Shown here: positions 19,523 through 28,051 of the stretch, one piece after another | Numbering within the stretch: position 1 is the first letter of the stretch | How the letters are laid out: every line of letters starts with the position of its first letter | Assembly (NCBI GenBank): GCA_023369685.1 | Contig: SACZ01000003.1 | Span: 714,330-778,329 of the forward strand | Direction: 5' to 3' | Origin: Prolixibacteraceae bacterium JC049 | GTDB lineage: Bacteria; Bacteroidota; Bacteroidia; Bacteroidales; Prolixibacteraceae | DNA: 64,000 bases | Notes under the pieces: model-generated | Told to the model about the DNA's origin: nothing | What the model saw: the letters and a program-made list of their open reading frames with translations, nothing else | The model's database searches: none | Made by a program: the position numbers and the translations under genes

Positions 19523-19721
19523 TTATGGGGCTGTCCAAAAAGTAAATTCATTTGAAATCGAACTTTCAGTTTATAACCTACTTTCCTTTTTACCCCACCA
19601 AACCTCCCCTAAAGAGGAGGCTTAAGTCCCCTTTAGGGGATTTAGGGGTGATAAACCAAGTGGTGACTTATAATTCGTAAGTTCAAAGAATTATAAATAA
19701 GCTTTTTGGACAACCCCATAA
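19523..19721 (-). repeat. 199-bp non-coding inverted-end element, copy 2 (inverted)
   Basis: The reverse complement matches copy 1 (15522-15720) over its full 199 bp at about 90%. The ends are TTATGGGG and CCCCATAA, and the inner ends CTGTCCAAAAAG and CTTTTTGGACAA. If the element is taken as 19524-19720, the 5-bp ACTTT flanks it on both sides (19519-19523 and 19721-19725), a possible target-site duplication. Copy 1 shows no clear equivalent. Confidence 0.8.
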
Positions 19722-19737
19722 CTTTATCTAGCTTATT

Positions 19738-20730
19738 ATGAAACTAACTATACTTTGTCTGGCTATTGGTTTACTAACTTTTGTTTCTGGTGTTTCGGCT
19801 CAGAAAGGGAAAGAAAGTAAATCAAGTATCTCTTTTAAATACCAGAAATTGAAGAATATCGGACATGAGGCTGGTTGTTCACGCCGCGATCCCAGCGATG
19901 TGATTAAAGTGGGAGATACATATTATGTGTATTATACCAAGGTATTTGGTCGAGCTCCTGGATATTGGGGAACACTATGGTATGCCACTTCAACCGATGA
20001 AGGATTTACATGGAAAGAGCAAGGCGAAATTTTGTCGGTAGGGAAAACGGGAAAGTTTGATTCGCAAGCTACATTTACTCCCAATGTTATCTATGCCGAA
20101 GGAAAATATTACCTCTATTACACCGGAGTGAAACCTACTCCCGGAAATAAAGAGGGAGCATTCGAGAATAACTCAACAACAGATATTACTGCACTGGGCT
20201 TGGCTGTGTCAGATTCGCCCGCAGGTCCTTTTAAGCGTGTTAGTGAAGAACCGATTTTAGAAGTAAGTGCCCAACCTGAGAAATTCGATAGCTACAGAAT
20301 TGATGATGCTGCATTATTGTTTCGAAATGGAATTTACTGGTTATATTATAAAGGCCGAAGTCGGATACATGGGAAAACGGGGCCGTCACATACTCGTATG
20401 GGAGTTGCTTTTTCGCGTAGCCCGGAAGGACCTTTTGTAAAACTCGATCGACCCATTTTAGCTGGTAGCCACGAGGTAATGATCTGGCCAGAGGGAACCG
20501 GAGTAGCAGCTTTGGCATCCATAACTAGTACGTTGGAATATGCTGCCGATGGAATAGATTTTACTTCCAATCCACTTCACTTAAAAGCCAATAATCGCCC
20601 ACATGCTCCTGGAGCTTTTCGCCCCGATTTAACACAACCTGTTGTAGTAGGAAAAGGGCTGCAATGGGGAATTGGCATGATTCATAACGGCGACGAAGCC
20701 TATTTAATTCGTTATGAAGTGAAAAAATGA
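19738..20730 (+). CDS. GH117-like beta-propeller glycoside hydrolase
   Basis: A 330-residue Sec-exported protein (signal ends VSGVSAQ). The segment SRRDPSDVIKVGDTYYVYYT resembles the N-terminal motif of GH117 (alpha-1,3-L-neoagarooligosaccharide hydrolase family). Further candidates are the acidic pair D189/D190 in YRIDDAALLFRNG and E252 in IWPEGTGVAAL, giving a plausible Asp-Asp-Glu triad. Family members cleave anhydrogalactose or related residues, but the neighbours here do not include agarases, so another alpha-linked sugar is more likely. It lies directly after the inverted element and is the last gene of the GH116/propeller block. A distant GH43-type propeller cannot be excluded. Confidence 0.7.
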   Translation: MKLTILCLAIGLLTFVSGVSAQKGKESKSSISFKYQKLKNIGHEAGCSRRDPSDVIKVGDTYYVYYTKVFGRAPGYWGTLWYATSTDEGFTWKEQGEILSVGKTGKFDSQATFTPNVIYAEGKYYLYYTGVKPTPGNKEGAFENNSTTDITALGLAVSDSPAGPFKRVSEEPILEVSAQPEKFDSYRIDDAALLFRNGIYWLYYKGRSRIHGKTGPSHTRMGVAFSRSPEGPFVKLDRPILAGSHEVMIWPEGTGVAALASITSTLEYAADGIDFTSNPLHLKANNRPHAPGAFRPDLTQPVVVGKGLQWGIGMIHNGDEAYLIRYEVKK

Positions 20731-20783
20731 ATTGGCTTAAATTGTTGGTAGATAGGGAGTAGTGAGGTTTGTGTTTTTGTGCT

Positions 20784-20814
20784 GTGGTATGCTGTTGAGC
20801 TAAAAATAGAATTA
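20784..20814 (+). repeat. Direct repeat copy 2 (about 30 bp), upstream of ECF sigma
   Basis: It repeats the 11826-11855 sequence: GTGGTA, then GCTGTTGAGCTAA, then ATAGAATTA, with one inserted base and two changes. It lies 54 bp before the chosen sigma start and just upstream of a strong hairpin. Confidence 0.5.
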
Positions 20815-20832
20815 TACTTACTTATTTATTAT

Positions 20833-20861
20833 ACTTGTACTCTGTAATTCAGGGTACAAGT
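20833..20861 (+). terminator. Strong hairpin just before the sigma start codon
   Basis: ACTTGTACTCTG (20833-20844) pairs with CAGGGTACAAGT (20850-20861) over 12 bp with one G-U pair and a 5-nt loop, followed by ATTTTTG. It may end the transcript of the upstream glycosidase gene or act as an attenuator of the sigma gene. Its position argues against the TTG at 20835 being the real sigma start. Confidence 0.55.
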
Positions 20862-20867
20862 ATTTTT

Positions 20868-21464
20868 GTGAAAAATCAGACCAAAATATTATTTGACGAC
20901 TTCAAGAGAAAACAGAATCAGGATAGTTTTACACTGTTTTTTGATAACTGTTTTACCCGTTTACATCAGTTCGCTACAACGTTTATTACATCAGAAGCTG
21001 TCGCAGAAGAGATTGTAATGGATCAGTTTGTAAAGCTATGGGAACAGCGCTCTAATCTGGATAAGATAAATAATATAGAGACTTACCTTTTTGTTTCTGT
21101 TCGAAACAGCTGCTTGAATGCTTTGAAGAAAAATAGTCGGTACAATTTCGATATGTTGGATGAGGTACATGTGGAGCTAATCGATTATAAACCGAGTGCC
21201 GAAAATAGCATGATTCAAGAGGAGATGGTCGTTGCATTGAATAAAGCAGTGGCTCAACTTCCTTCTAAATGTAAGATTATTTTTAAGCTCATAAGAGAAG
21301 AGGGCTTAAATAGAAATGAAGTAGCCGAGATTCTGGATATTTCAGTAAAAACAGTCGATAATCAAGTGGCTATTGCTGTGCGTAAAATTGCCGAACATTT
21401 GAATATTGATCTATCTCTTCCCAAAAAGAAAAATAATTTCACTCATTTCCTTCTTAGTTTATAA
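20868..21464 (+). CDS. ECF-family RNA polymerase sigma factor (unit 1)
   Basis: The product has sigma70 region 2 (FDNCFTRLHQFATTFITSEA, EEIVMDQFVKLWEQR) and region 4 with an HTH (LNRNEVAEILDISVKTVDNQ), as in the Bacteroidota ECF group paired with FecR and SusC. I chose the GTG at 20868 (198 residues). A TTG at 20835 is in frame, but the codons between form a 12-bp hairpin. The FecR gene follows 133 bp later. It should redirect RNA polymerase to the susC/susD genes downstream when FecR releases it. The family assignment is certain; the start is uncertain. Confidence 0.9.
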   Translation: MKNQTKILFDDFKRKQNQDSFTLFFDNCFTRLHQFATTFITSEAVAEEIVMDQFVKLWEQRSNLDKINNIETYLFVSVRNSCLNALKKNSRYNFDMLDEVHVELIDYKPSAENSMIQEEMVVALNKAVAQLPSKCKIIFKLIREEGLNRNEVAEILDISVKTVDNQVAIAVRKIAEHLNIDLSLPKKKNNFTHFLLSL

Positions 21465-21597
21465 GTTTTTATAAAAAAATAATTTATCGTAAGTGTCATG
21501 TGTTTAGTGAGATAGCTTTGTGTTTTTTTATTTGAGTAAAAAAAGTCAACTTTTTTTTGGGGAAAAATAGAAAACAGGTTGTCCTTATTCAAACAGC

Positions 21598-22584
21598 ATG
21601 AAACAGATGAAGGATATTTCAAAAATAATAGCTCGAAAACTATTGAATAGCAAACAGCATGATGATGATGCAATTTGTGATCAATGGGAGCAAACTACAA
21701 AAGATAATACTACATTTCTACACTTAATGTCGGATTTCTGGCGAGTTCAACCTAAAGTTGAAAAGTTAGATAGACAAGAGGAACTTCGCGAACGTTTAAA
21801 AGTAAGATTAACAGCATCAAGCCGATTAGAATATACCGGAAAAGTGATCCGATTAACTTGGAGTCGTATTGCTGTGGCTGCCATTTTTATTGGAGTAATT
21901 ATTTTTTCGTCGGTTTACTTTACCAAACAAATGATGCCTGTAAAAGAAGATTCTTTTTTTCAGATTGCAACTGATGCGGGGCAACGCACTCAAATGACTT
22001 TACCAGATGGTAGCAAAGTGTGGTTAAATGCTCAAACAAATTTGTTGTACAAGGAAGATAAAAATACCCGTCAGGTTACTTTAGAAGGAGAGGCTTATTT
22101 CGAAGTGAAGCATGCGGCTGATTTTCCATTCGAAGTAGAAACCGGGAATGGAAAAGTAAAAGTGACAGGTACAAAATTTATGGTGTCGCATTATCAAGGC
22201 TCTGCTATTACTGAAGCTTCGCTGTTGTCTGGGAAAATTAAGTTTGCTTTTCCAGGAGGAGAGAAAGAAGTGGATGTTGCTCCTGGAGAAAGAATCGTTT
22301 TCAATGCTAACCTGAAGAGTTATACTCAAAAAACATACGATGTTAAAACTAAGATCCTTTGGAGAGAGGGTATTCTTGTATTCGATAAAGAAGCATTTTC
22401 AATGTTAATTGATAAGTTGGAGAGGTACTATGCTGTAACCATAGATTATCCCGAAGATAAGTTTAAGAATATCCACTACACCGGAACCATTAATAATTTG
22501 AGACTGGAAAGCCTGATGGAATTTATAAGTTTAACTATTCCAATGGATTACGAAATAAAGAACAGACGAGTGATAATTCGATAA
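21598..22584 (+). CDS. FecR-type anti-sigma factor (unit 1)
   Basis: A 328-residue inner-membrane protein. The N-terminal cytosolic part is followed by a single transmembrane helix (about 90-108, IAVAAIFIGVIIFSSVYF), a periplasmic FecR domain (TDAGQRTQMTLPDGSKVWLN, VTLEGEAYFEV) and a C-terminal DUF4974 domain (FSMLIDKLERYYAVTI). It holds the sigma factor of 20868-21464 and releases it on a signal from the STN domain of the SusC encoded 119 bp downstream. A TAGCTTTG box at 21513-21520 matches the -7 consensus, but no -33 element is seen. Confidence 0.95.
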   Translation: MKQMKDISKIIARKLLNSKQHDDDAICDQWEQTTKDNTTFLHLMSDFWRVQPKVEKLDRQEELRERLKVRLTASSRLEYTGKVIRLTWSRIAVAAIFIGVIIFSSVYFTKQMMPVKEDSFFQIATDAGQRTQMTLPDGSKVWLNAQTNLLYKEDKNTRQVTLEGEAYFEVKHAADFPFEVETGNGKVKVTGTKFMVSHYQGSAITEASLLSGKIKFAFPGGEKEVDVAPGERIVFNANLKSYTQKTYDVKTKILWREGILVFDKEAFSMLIDKLERYYAVTIDYPEDKFKNIHYTGTINNLRLESLMEFISLTIPMDYEIKNRRVIIR

Positions 22585-22630
22585 ATGTCTAATTAATAAG
22601 AAAGTAAAATGAAGATAAACAGATAAAAGA

Positions 22631-22667
22631 GAGAGGTGATATCCGCGCCAACGAAATATCACCCCTC
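22631..22667 (-). terminator. Leader hairpin of susC (unit 1), terminator-like on the minus strand
   Basis: GAGAGGTGATAT (22631-22642) and ATATCACCCCTC (22656-22667) form a 12-bp stem with one mismatch. On the minus strand it runs into TCTTTTATC. It lies 37 bp upstream of the susC start, as do comparable hairpins in the other two units, suggesting the end of an antisense leader RNA. Confidence 0.4.
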
Positions 22668-22703
22668 AGGTAATTTATAGTTCACATAAATCAAGACTAA
22701 ATT

Positions 22704-25700
22704 ATGAAAAAAAATCCATTAACGGGCTATCCGACTTGTGTTGGGTGGCAAAAAATCTTACGGATTATGAAACTGACAACTTTCCTAATTCTATTGCTTG
22801 TGTGTCAGGTGAGTGCATCGGTGTATTCGCAGAATCACCGTATTTCTGTTGAAGCACAAGACCTAACATTAAGCCAAATTTTTAAGAAGATAGAGCAATC
22901 TTCAGACTTCCGGTTTATTTACCAAAATGAACAGGTGGTAGGAAGTGAGCGAAAATCCATTCACATCAAAAATCGTGGTGTAGAGGATATTTTAAATAAT
23001 TTATTGACAAATACTGGTCTTTCATATCGAATTATCGACAAGCATATATTGGTCTATACTAAAGGCGCAGATGGAAATGTAAGCCAGGTCGATAAAATTA
23101 AAATCTCAGGAACAGTTACAGATCGTAATGGAGAACCTCTTCCAGGAGTCTCAATTGTAATTAAAGGAACAACGCTGGGAATTACTACTAATATTGATGG
23201 TGGCTTTGCAATGAATAATGTATCGCCAAATGCGACACTTATTTTCTCGTTTGTGGGAATGAAGAGGATGGAAATTCCAGTAGCAGGGCAATCGTCGTTT
23301 AAGATTGTAATGGAAGAAGATGCCATTGGACTAGAAGAAGTAGTAGCTGTAGGTTATGGAACCCAGAAAAAGGTGAATTTAACGGGGGCTGTAGCATCTG
23401 TTAGTTCTGAAGTGTTGGAATCTAGGCCTGTAGCAACTTTAGGGCAAGGGTTACAAGGAAGTATTCCAAACTTAATTGTAACCACTTCTAATGGATCGCC
23501 AGGAAAAGGAGCTTCTTATAATATCCGAGGAGGTACATCAATAAACGGAGGGTCTCCACTTGTTTTAGTTGATGGAGTACAGATGGATCCTAACTTATTG
23601 AACCCAGATGATATTAAAAGTGTATCTGTTTTAAAAGATGCTGCATCGGCTGCAATTTATGGCGCAAGAGCTGCTTTCGGTGTAGTATTGATAACAACTA
23701 AGAATGGAGGAAAGAAAAACCAGATGAAGATCAATTACTCGGGTAATTTGTCTTTTACCGCTCCTACAAAGTTGCCAGAATATGTAAATTCTTTGGATTA
23801 CGTTACCATGATGAATACTGCCAGTATCAATGCAGGGTCGGGACAGTATTTCAATGATAATTACATTGAACATGTAAAAAAATACTTGGCCAATCCTACT
23901 CCTGAGAATGCTGTATTTTTAAACCCCAATAATCCGGATAAATACCTGTATTGTGGAAATACAGACTGGATTGATGTTATGTACGATGATTATGCTGTGA
24001 TGCATAAACACACAGTAAGTATAAGCGGAGGAGGTGAAAAAACATCTTACTATGCATCAGGTGGTTATTTAGATCAAGATGGGTTCATCGCATTTGCCGA
24101 TGAGGAAGGATTCAAAAGATATAATACTAACTTAAATGTTAGAAGTGATATCAATGATTGGTTAAGTGTTTCGGCAAAGACTATTTTTAATCATACCAGT
24201 AAGATTACTCCTTATGGAACACGATGGTTTAGTGGTGCTGAAGCTGGTTTTATTAGTAGTGATTTAAGACCATTGATGCCAGTTTATCATCCAGATGGGA
24301 ATTTCTCAGGTCAAGGATCATTTACTAACATGGCTGCAGTAGCTCAGTTAAGTGGTGATTTAAACAGTAAAATAAATGACTTATGGCTTTCTGGAGCTCT
24401 TCAGTTAAAACCAATAAAAGGGTTATTGGTGAATTTCGACTATACTTTCAACTTTTATAGTAATGTTCAAAAAGGGCACCGTAAAGAAATTGTAGAGCAT
24501 TATGCTAATCCAGATCTTACAACGCTTTATCCATGGACTAAGCCAAGTTATGCTGAAATGAAACAGTCGGATGACTATTATAATGCCCTGAATTTGTGGG
24601 CGGAGTACGAGAAGACTTTTCAAAAACATTATTTCAAGTTATTAGTTGGGTTTAACCAGGAGAAAAAGCATAATAGATGGAACCGAGCTCAGCGAATGAA
24701 TTTGATCAATAATAATCTACCAGCACTAAATCAGGCTATTGGTGATCAGTTTGTTGGGTATTCAGAAAGCGAATGGGCTATTCGTGGTGCTTTCTATCGA
24801 TTAAATTATCGATTGAATGACAAATATCTTTTAGAGTTGAATGGACGTTACGATGGAACATCTAAGTTCCCTTCTGACGATCGCTTCAAATTCTTCCCAT
24901 CTGTTTCTGCTGGTTGGAGAATTTCAAAAGAGAACTTTTTTAATCCATTAACAACATGGGTCGATGATTTAAAACTTCGAGCTTCATATGGTTCACTGGG
25001 AAACCAAAAGGTTAGCGGAAACTATCCATATATTTCTACTTTAGGTACAAGTTCTCAATCTGGTTATATTCTAAATGGGCAGCAACCAATTTCTGTACAT
25101 CCTTCTGGATTGGTTAGTAGTAATCTTACTTGGGAAACGGTAAATCAGTACAACTTCGGATTCGACTTAACTATGTTGGATCAACGTTTAAATGCTGGTT
25201 TCGACTGGTATACTCGTGAAACTAAAGATATGTTAACTGGTGGCCAGCCGTTGCCTGCTGTATTAGGAACAGGAGTGCCTCTGGAAAATGCTGCAGACCT
25301 AGAAACTGTTGGTTGGGAGCTTTCGTTGTCATGGAAAGATAAAATAAACGATGATCTAAGTTATCACCTTAATTTTGTACTTTCTGATTATCAGACTGAA
25401 ATTACTAAGTATGATAATCCTAATGGGTTACTTAACCGATACTATGTTGGTCGTAAGTTCGGTGAAATTTGGGGGTTCAAGACTCACGGATTATTTCAAT
25501 CAGACGAAGAAGTTGCGAACTCTCCTAGTCAATCTCAAATTTGGGGTGGCCAATGGAAAGCCGGAGATGTTAGATACGTTGATGTAAATAACGATGGTAA
25601 AATTACTCGAGGAAATCAAACACTAGAGAATCCTGGCGATTTGAGTATCATTGGTAACTCAACACCTAGATATCAATTTGGACTTAGAGCTGGTGCAACT

Positions 25701-26132
25701 TGGAAGAACTTAAGTGTTGATGTATTTTTCCAGGGAGTAGCAAAAAGAGACTATATGCCAGGAGGAAACTACTTTTGGGGTACTACTAGTGAGTGGTCGG
25801 TTCCACAACAGCACAGTTTAGATTATTGGACTGAATCAAATCCTGGTGCATATTGGCCTCGTCCAAGATTTGGACAATGGGGGAACTGGCAAACTCAAAC
25901 TAGATATTTACAAGATGCTTCTTACATAAGGTTGAAACAACTAACAGTGGGGTATGACTTACCAAAGAAGTTATTGCGTAAATGGAATATTAAAGGGGTG
26001 AAAGTTTACTTCACAGGAGAGAATCTATTCGAGTTTACAGATTTGTTAGATGCGTATGATCCAGAAGTGTTAAATGCAACCACTTATCCTTTATATCGAT
26101 CATATTCGGTTGGACTTAATATCACACTTTAA
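22704..26132 (+). CDS. SusC-like TonB-dependent transporter with STN domain (unit 1)
   Basis: A 1142-residue outer-membrane protein. Signal sequence about residues 1-43 (SASVYSQ), STN signalling domain about 47-120 (LTLSQIFKKIEQSSDFRFIY), carboxypeptidase-regulatory-like domain (SGTVTDRNGEPLPGVSIVIK), TonB box/plug (EEVVAVGYGTQKKVNLTGAV, AASAAIYGARAAFGVVLITT) and beta-barrel ending in the aromatic-rich YSVGLNITL. It transports a glycan fragment into the periplasm and, through STN and FecR, reports it to the sigma factor. susD follows after 23 bp. The plug has AASAAIYGARAAFG where AIYGARASNG is usual, a minor variant. Confidence 0.96.
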   Translation: MKKNPLTGYPTCVGWQKILRIMKLTTFLILLLVCQVSASVYSQNHRISVEAQDLTLSQIFKKIEQSSDFRFIYQNEQVVGSERKSIHIKNRGVEDILNNLLTNTGLSYRIIDKHILVYTKGADGNVSQVDKIKISGTVTDRNGEPLPGVSIVIKGTTLGITTNIDGGFAMNNVSPNATLIFSFVGMKRMEIPVAGQSSFKIVMEEDAIGLEEVVAVGYGTQKKVNLTGAVASVSSEVLESRPVATLGQGLQGSIPNLIVTTSNGSPGKGASYNIRGGTSINGGSPLVLVDGVQMDPNLLNPDDIKSVSVLKDAASAAIYGARAAFGVVLITTKNGGKKNQMKINYSGNLSFTAPTKLPEYVNSLDYVTMMNTASINAGSGQYFNDNYIEHVKKYLANPTPENAVFLNPNNPDKYLYCGNTDWIDVMYDDYAVMHKHTVSISGGGEKTSYYASGGYLDQDGFIAFADEEGFKRYNTNLNVRSDINDWLSVSAKTIFNHTSKITPYGTRWFSGAEAGFISSDLRPLMPVYHPDGNFSGQGSFTNMAAVAQLSGDLNSKINDLWLSGALQLKPIKGLLVNFDYTFNFYSNVQKGHRKEIVEHYANPDLTTLYPWTKPSYAEMKQSDDYYNALNLWAEYEKTFQKHYFKLLVGFNQEKKHNRWNRAQRMNLINNNLPALNQAIGDQFVGYSESEWAIRGAFYRLNYRLNDKYLLELNGRYDGTSKFPSDDRFKFFPSVSAGWRISKENFFNPLTTWVDDLKLRASYGSLGNQKVSGNYPYISTLGTSSQSGYILNGQQPISVHPSGLVSSNLTWETVNQYNFGFDLTMLDQRLNAGFDWYTRETKDMLTGGQPLPAVLGTGVPLENAADLETVGWELSLSWKDKINDDLSYHLNFVLSDYQTEITKYDNPNGLLNRYYVGRKFGEIWGFKTHGLFQSDEEVANSPSQSQIWGGQWKAGDVRYVDVNNDGKITRGNQTLENPGDLSIIGNSTPRYQFGLRAGATWKNLSVDVFFQGVAKRDYMPGGNYFWGTTSEWSVPQQHSLDYWTESNPGAYWPRPRFGQWGNWQTQTRYLQDASYIRLKQLTVGYDLPKKLLRKWNIKGVKVYFTGENLFEFTDLLDAYDPEVLNATTYPLYRSYSVGLNITL

Positions 26133-26155
26133 TGTAATTCAAAAAAAAGAAAGAG

Positions 26156-27844
26156 ATGAAAAATATAAAATCACTTTTACTAAGTATGTCATTGCTGTTG
26201 ATATTTTTCGCGTGTAATGATGAATTTATGGATCGATACCCAAAGGATGCTCTAAGTGATAATTCGTTTTGGAATAATGAGAATGATCTGAAATCGTATG
26301 CCAACCGTTTTTATCCAAGCCTTCCAAGTGCTGGAGGAAAAGGCTGGGATGATATGAGTGATGTTAAAGTTCCACGATCAATCAATTCTTATCTTGATGG
26401 TCAGTATATAGTTCCTTCTTCTGGAGGAGGATGGTCGACAGGAAATTGGAGCAACATCAGAGCTTGTAACTACTTCTTACAAAGATATCACACCGCGAAA
26501 GGTAATAAAACACAAATAAGTGTTTATGTCGGAGAGGTACGTTTTTTTAGAGCTTGGTATTATTACAGTAAGATGCGACGATTTGGAGATGTACCTTGGT
26601 TAAGTACAGATCTTGGAACAAGCGATAAGGAATTATTGTATGGAGCAAGAACTCCAAGAGCTCAGGTTGTTGATTCAATTGTTGCCGACTTAGATTTTGC
26701 GATAAAAAATCTATTACCAAAGAGTAAAACCGAAAGTGGACGTATTCATTCTGACGTTGCAAAAGCATTTAAAGCTCGAGTTTGTTTGTATGAAGGAACG
26801 CATAGAAAGTATCATAATGATGGAGATGCCAATGCGTTATTGCAGCTGGCAAAGAAAGAATCGAGTGAGCTAATCCAGTCAGGAAGATATAGTCTATATG
26901 ATACAGGAAAGCCTAACATCGATTACTATAATCTATTTATACAGGAGAATTTAGCAGGAAATAGTGAAGCAATATTATTCCGTTCTTACATAAAAGATGT
27001 ACAGCAACACAATGCAACTCGTCAAGTAGAAGAAGCTTACAGTGGATTAAGTAAGTTTATGGTTGAGAGTTATTTGTGTACTGATGGTTTGCCAATTGGG
27101 AAAAGTCCGTTGTATCTAGGTGATGATTCATTAGAAGTTGAATTGAAGGATAGAGATCCTCGTTTAATGCAAACGATAGATAATAAAAAACTGCCATTTA
27201 AGATCAATGCAGCAGGAGAGAAAGTTTATAATCCTCTTCCAATAATTGACCCGAACTATTGTACAACTGGTTATTATGTGATGAAGTATCATTCTCCAGA
27301 TGAGGAGCAGTGGAATGCTAATCAGTCTACTCTCGATTGGTTTATCTTCAGGTATGCTGAAACGTTATTGATCTATGCTGAAGCAAGTGCAGAACTTGGT
27401 TCAATTACTCAAAACGATTTAGATATCTCTATTAATAAGCTAAGAGCAAGAGTTGGTATGCCATCATTGAAAACAGATGTTGGTTTTGTGGATGCCAACT
27501 GGCCTGCATATGGATATGACTTATCTCCAGTTCTATATGAAATCAGGCGAGAGCGAAGTGTCGAGTTGGTTAACGAAGGCTTCCGCTGGGATGATATTGT
27601 GAGATGGAAGGCTGGAAAATTAATTGAGAATAAGAAATCATTATTGGGAATGAAGATCCATCCTAAAGTTGCAGAGCAGTATGGTAGTCAGGTTGATAAT
27701 ATTGCATTAACTCCCGAACGTCTAATAAAGGTGTATCCTGCAAAGGACATGCGTAAATGGGATGATAAACTGTATTTGTTCCCTCTTCCAACCGATCAGC
27801 TGACTCTTAATAAAAACCTTACTCAGAATCCAGGGTGGAATTAA
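26156..27844 (+). CDS. SusD-like glycan-binding lipoprotein (unit 1)
   Basis: A 562-residue lipoprotein (lipobox FFAC followed by NDEF). The sequence has the SusD/RagB arrangement: an N-terminal SusD-like segment (DALSDNSFWNNENDLKSYAN), helical TPR-like core (VRFFRAWYYYSKMRRFGDVP) and the C-terminal signature EIRRERSVELVNEGFRWDDI, ending LTQNPGWN. It forms the lid of the SusC transporter at the cell surface and binds the glycan. It is the last gene of unit 1, followed by a strong terminator at 27880. Confidence 0.96.
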   Translation: MKNIKSLLLSMSLLLIFFACNDEFMDRYPKDALSDNSFWNNENDLKSYANRFYPSLPSAGGKGWDDMSDVKVPRSINSYLDGQYIVPSSGGGWSTGNWSNIRACNYFLQRYHTAKGNKTQISVYVGEVRFFRAWYYYSKMRRFGDVPWLSTDLGTSDKELLYGARTPRAQVVDSIVADLDFAIKNLLPKSKTESGRIHSDVAKAFKARVCLYEGTHRKYHNDGDANALLQLAKKESSELIQSGRYSLYDTGKPNIDYYNLFIQENLAGNSEAILFRSYIKDVQQHNATRQVEEAYSGLSKFMVESYLCTDGLPIGKSPLYLGDDSLEVELKDRDPRLMQTIDNKKLPFKINAAGEKVYNPLPIIDPNYCTTGYYVMKYHSPDEEQWNANQSTLDWFIFRYAETLLIYAEASAELGSITQNDLDISINKLRARVGMPSLKTDVGFVDANWPAYGYDLSPVLYEIRRERSVELVNEGFRWDDIVRWKAGKLIENKKSLLGMKIHPKVAEQYGSQVDNIALTPERLIKVYPAKDMRKWDDKLYLFPLPTDQLTLNKNLTQNPGWN

Positions 27845-27879
27845 GAAAAGCAGACTCAATCAATAAAACAATTTAATCG

Positions 27880-27910
27880 AAGGTGTTCTCATTGTGAGGA
27901 CACCTTTTTT
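27880..27910 (+). terminator. Intrinsic terminator after susD (unit 1)
   Basis: AAGGTGTTCTCA (27880-27891) pairs over 12 bp, with one G-U, with TGAGGACACCTT (27895-27906), a 3-nt loop, then a T-run to 27910. It closes the first sigma-controlled unit. Confidence 0.9.
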
Positions 27911-27989
27911 GTTCTGATATTAAGGGGATTGTGTAGCGTGATTCGACGCTTTAGTTTTATTTTTTGTGTTGAAATCCAGCTACATTTCA

Positions 27990-28020
27990 TTTGTTCTATT
28001 TATCGCTATTTCTATCTTTG
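27990..28020 (+). promoter_or_regulatory. Bacteroidota promoter of ECF sigma (unit 2)
   Basis: TTTG (27990-27993), 19 bp, TATCTTTG (28013-28020): an exact match to the housekeeping-sigma consensus. The start codon at 28052 follows about 25 bp after the expected transcription start. Confidence 0.75.
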
Positions 28021-28051
28021 TTCACCACTAACCAATCACTAGCCGAAAATA

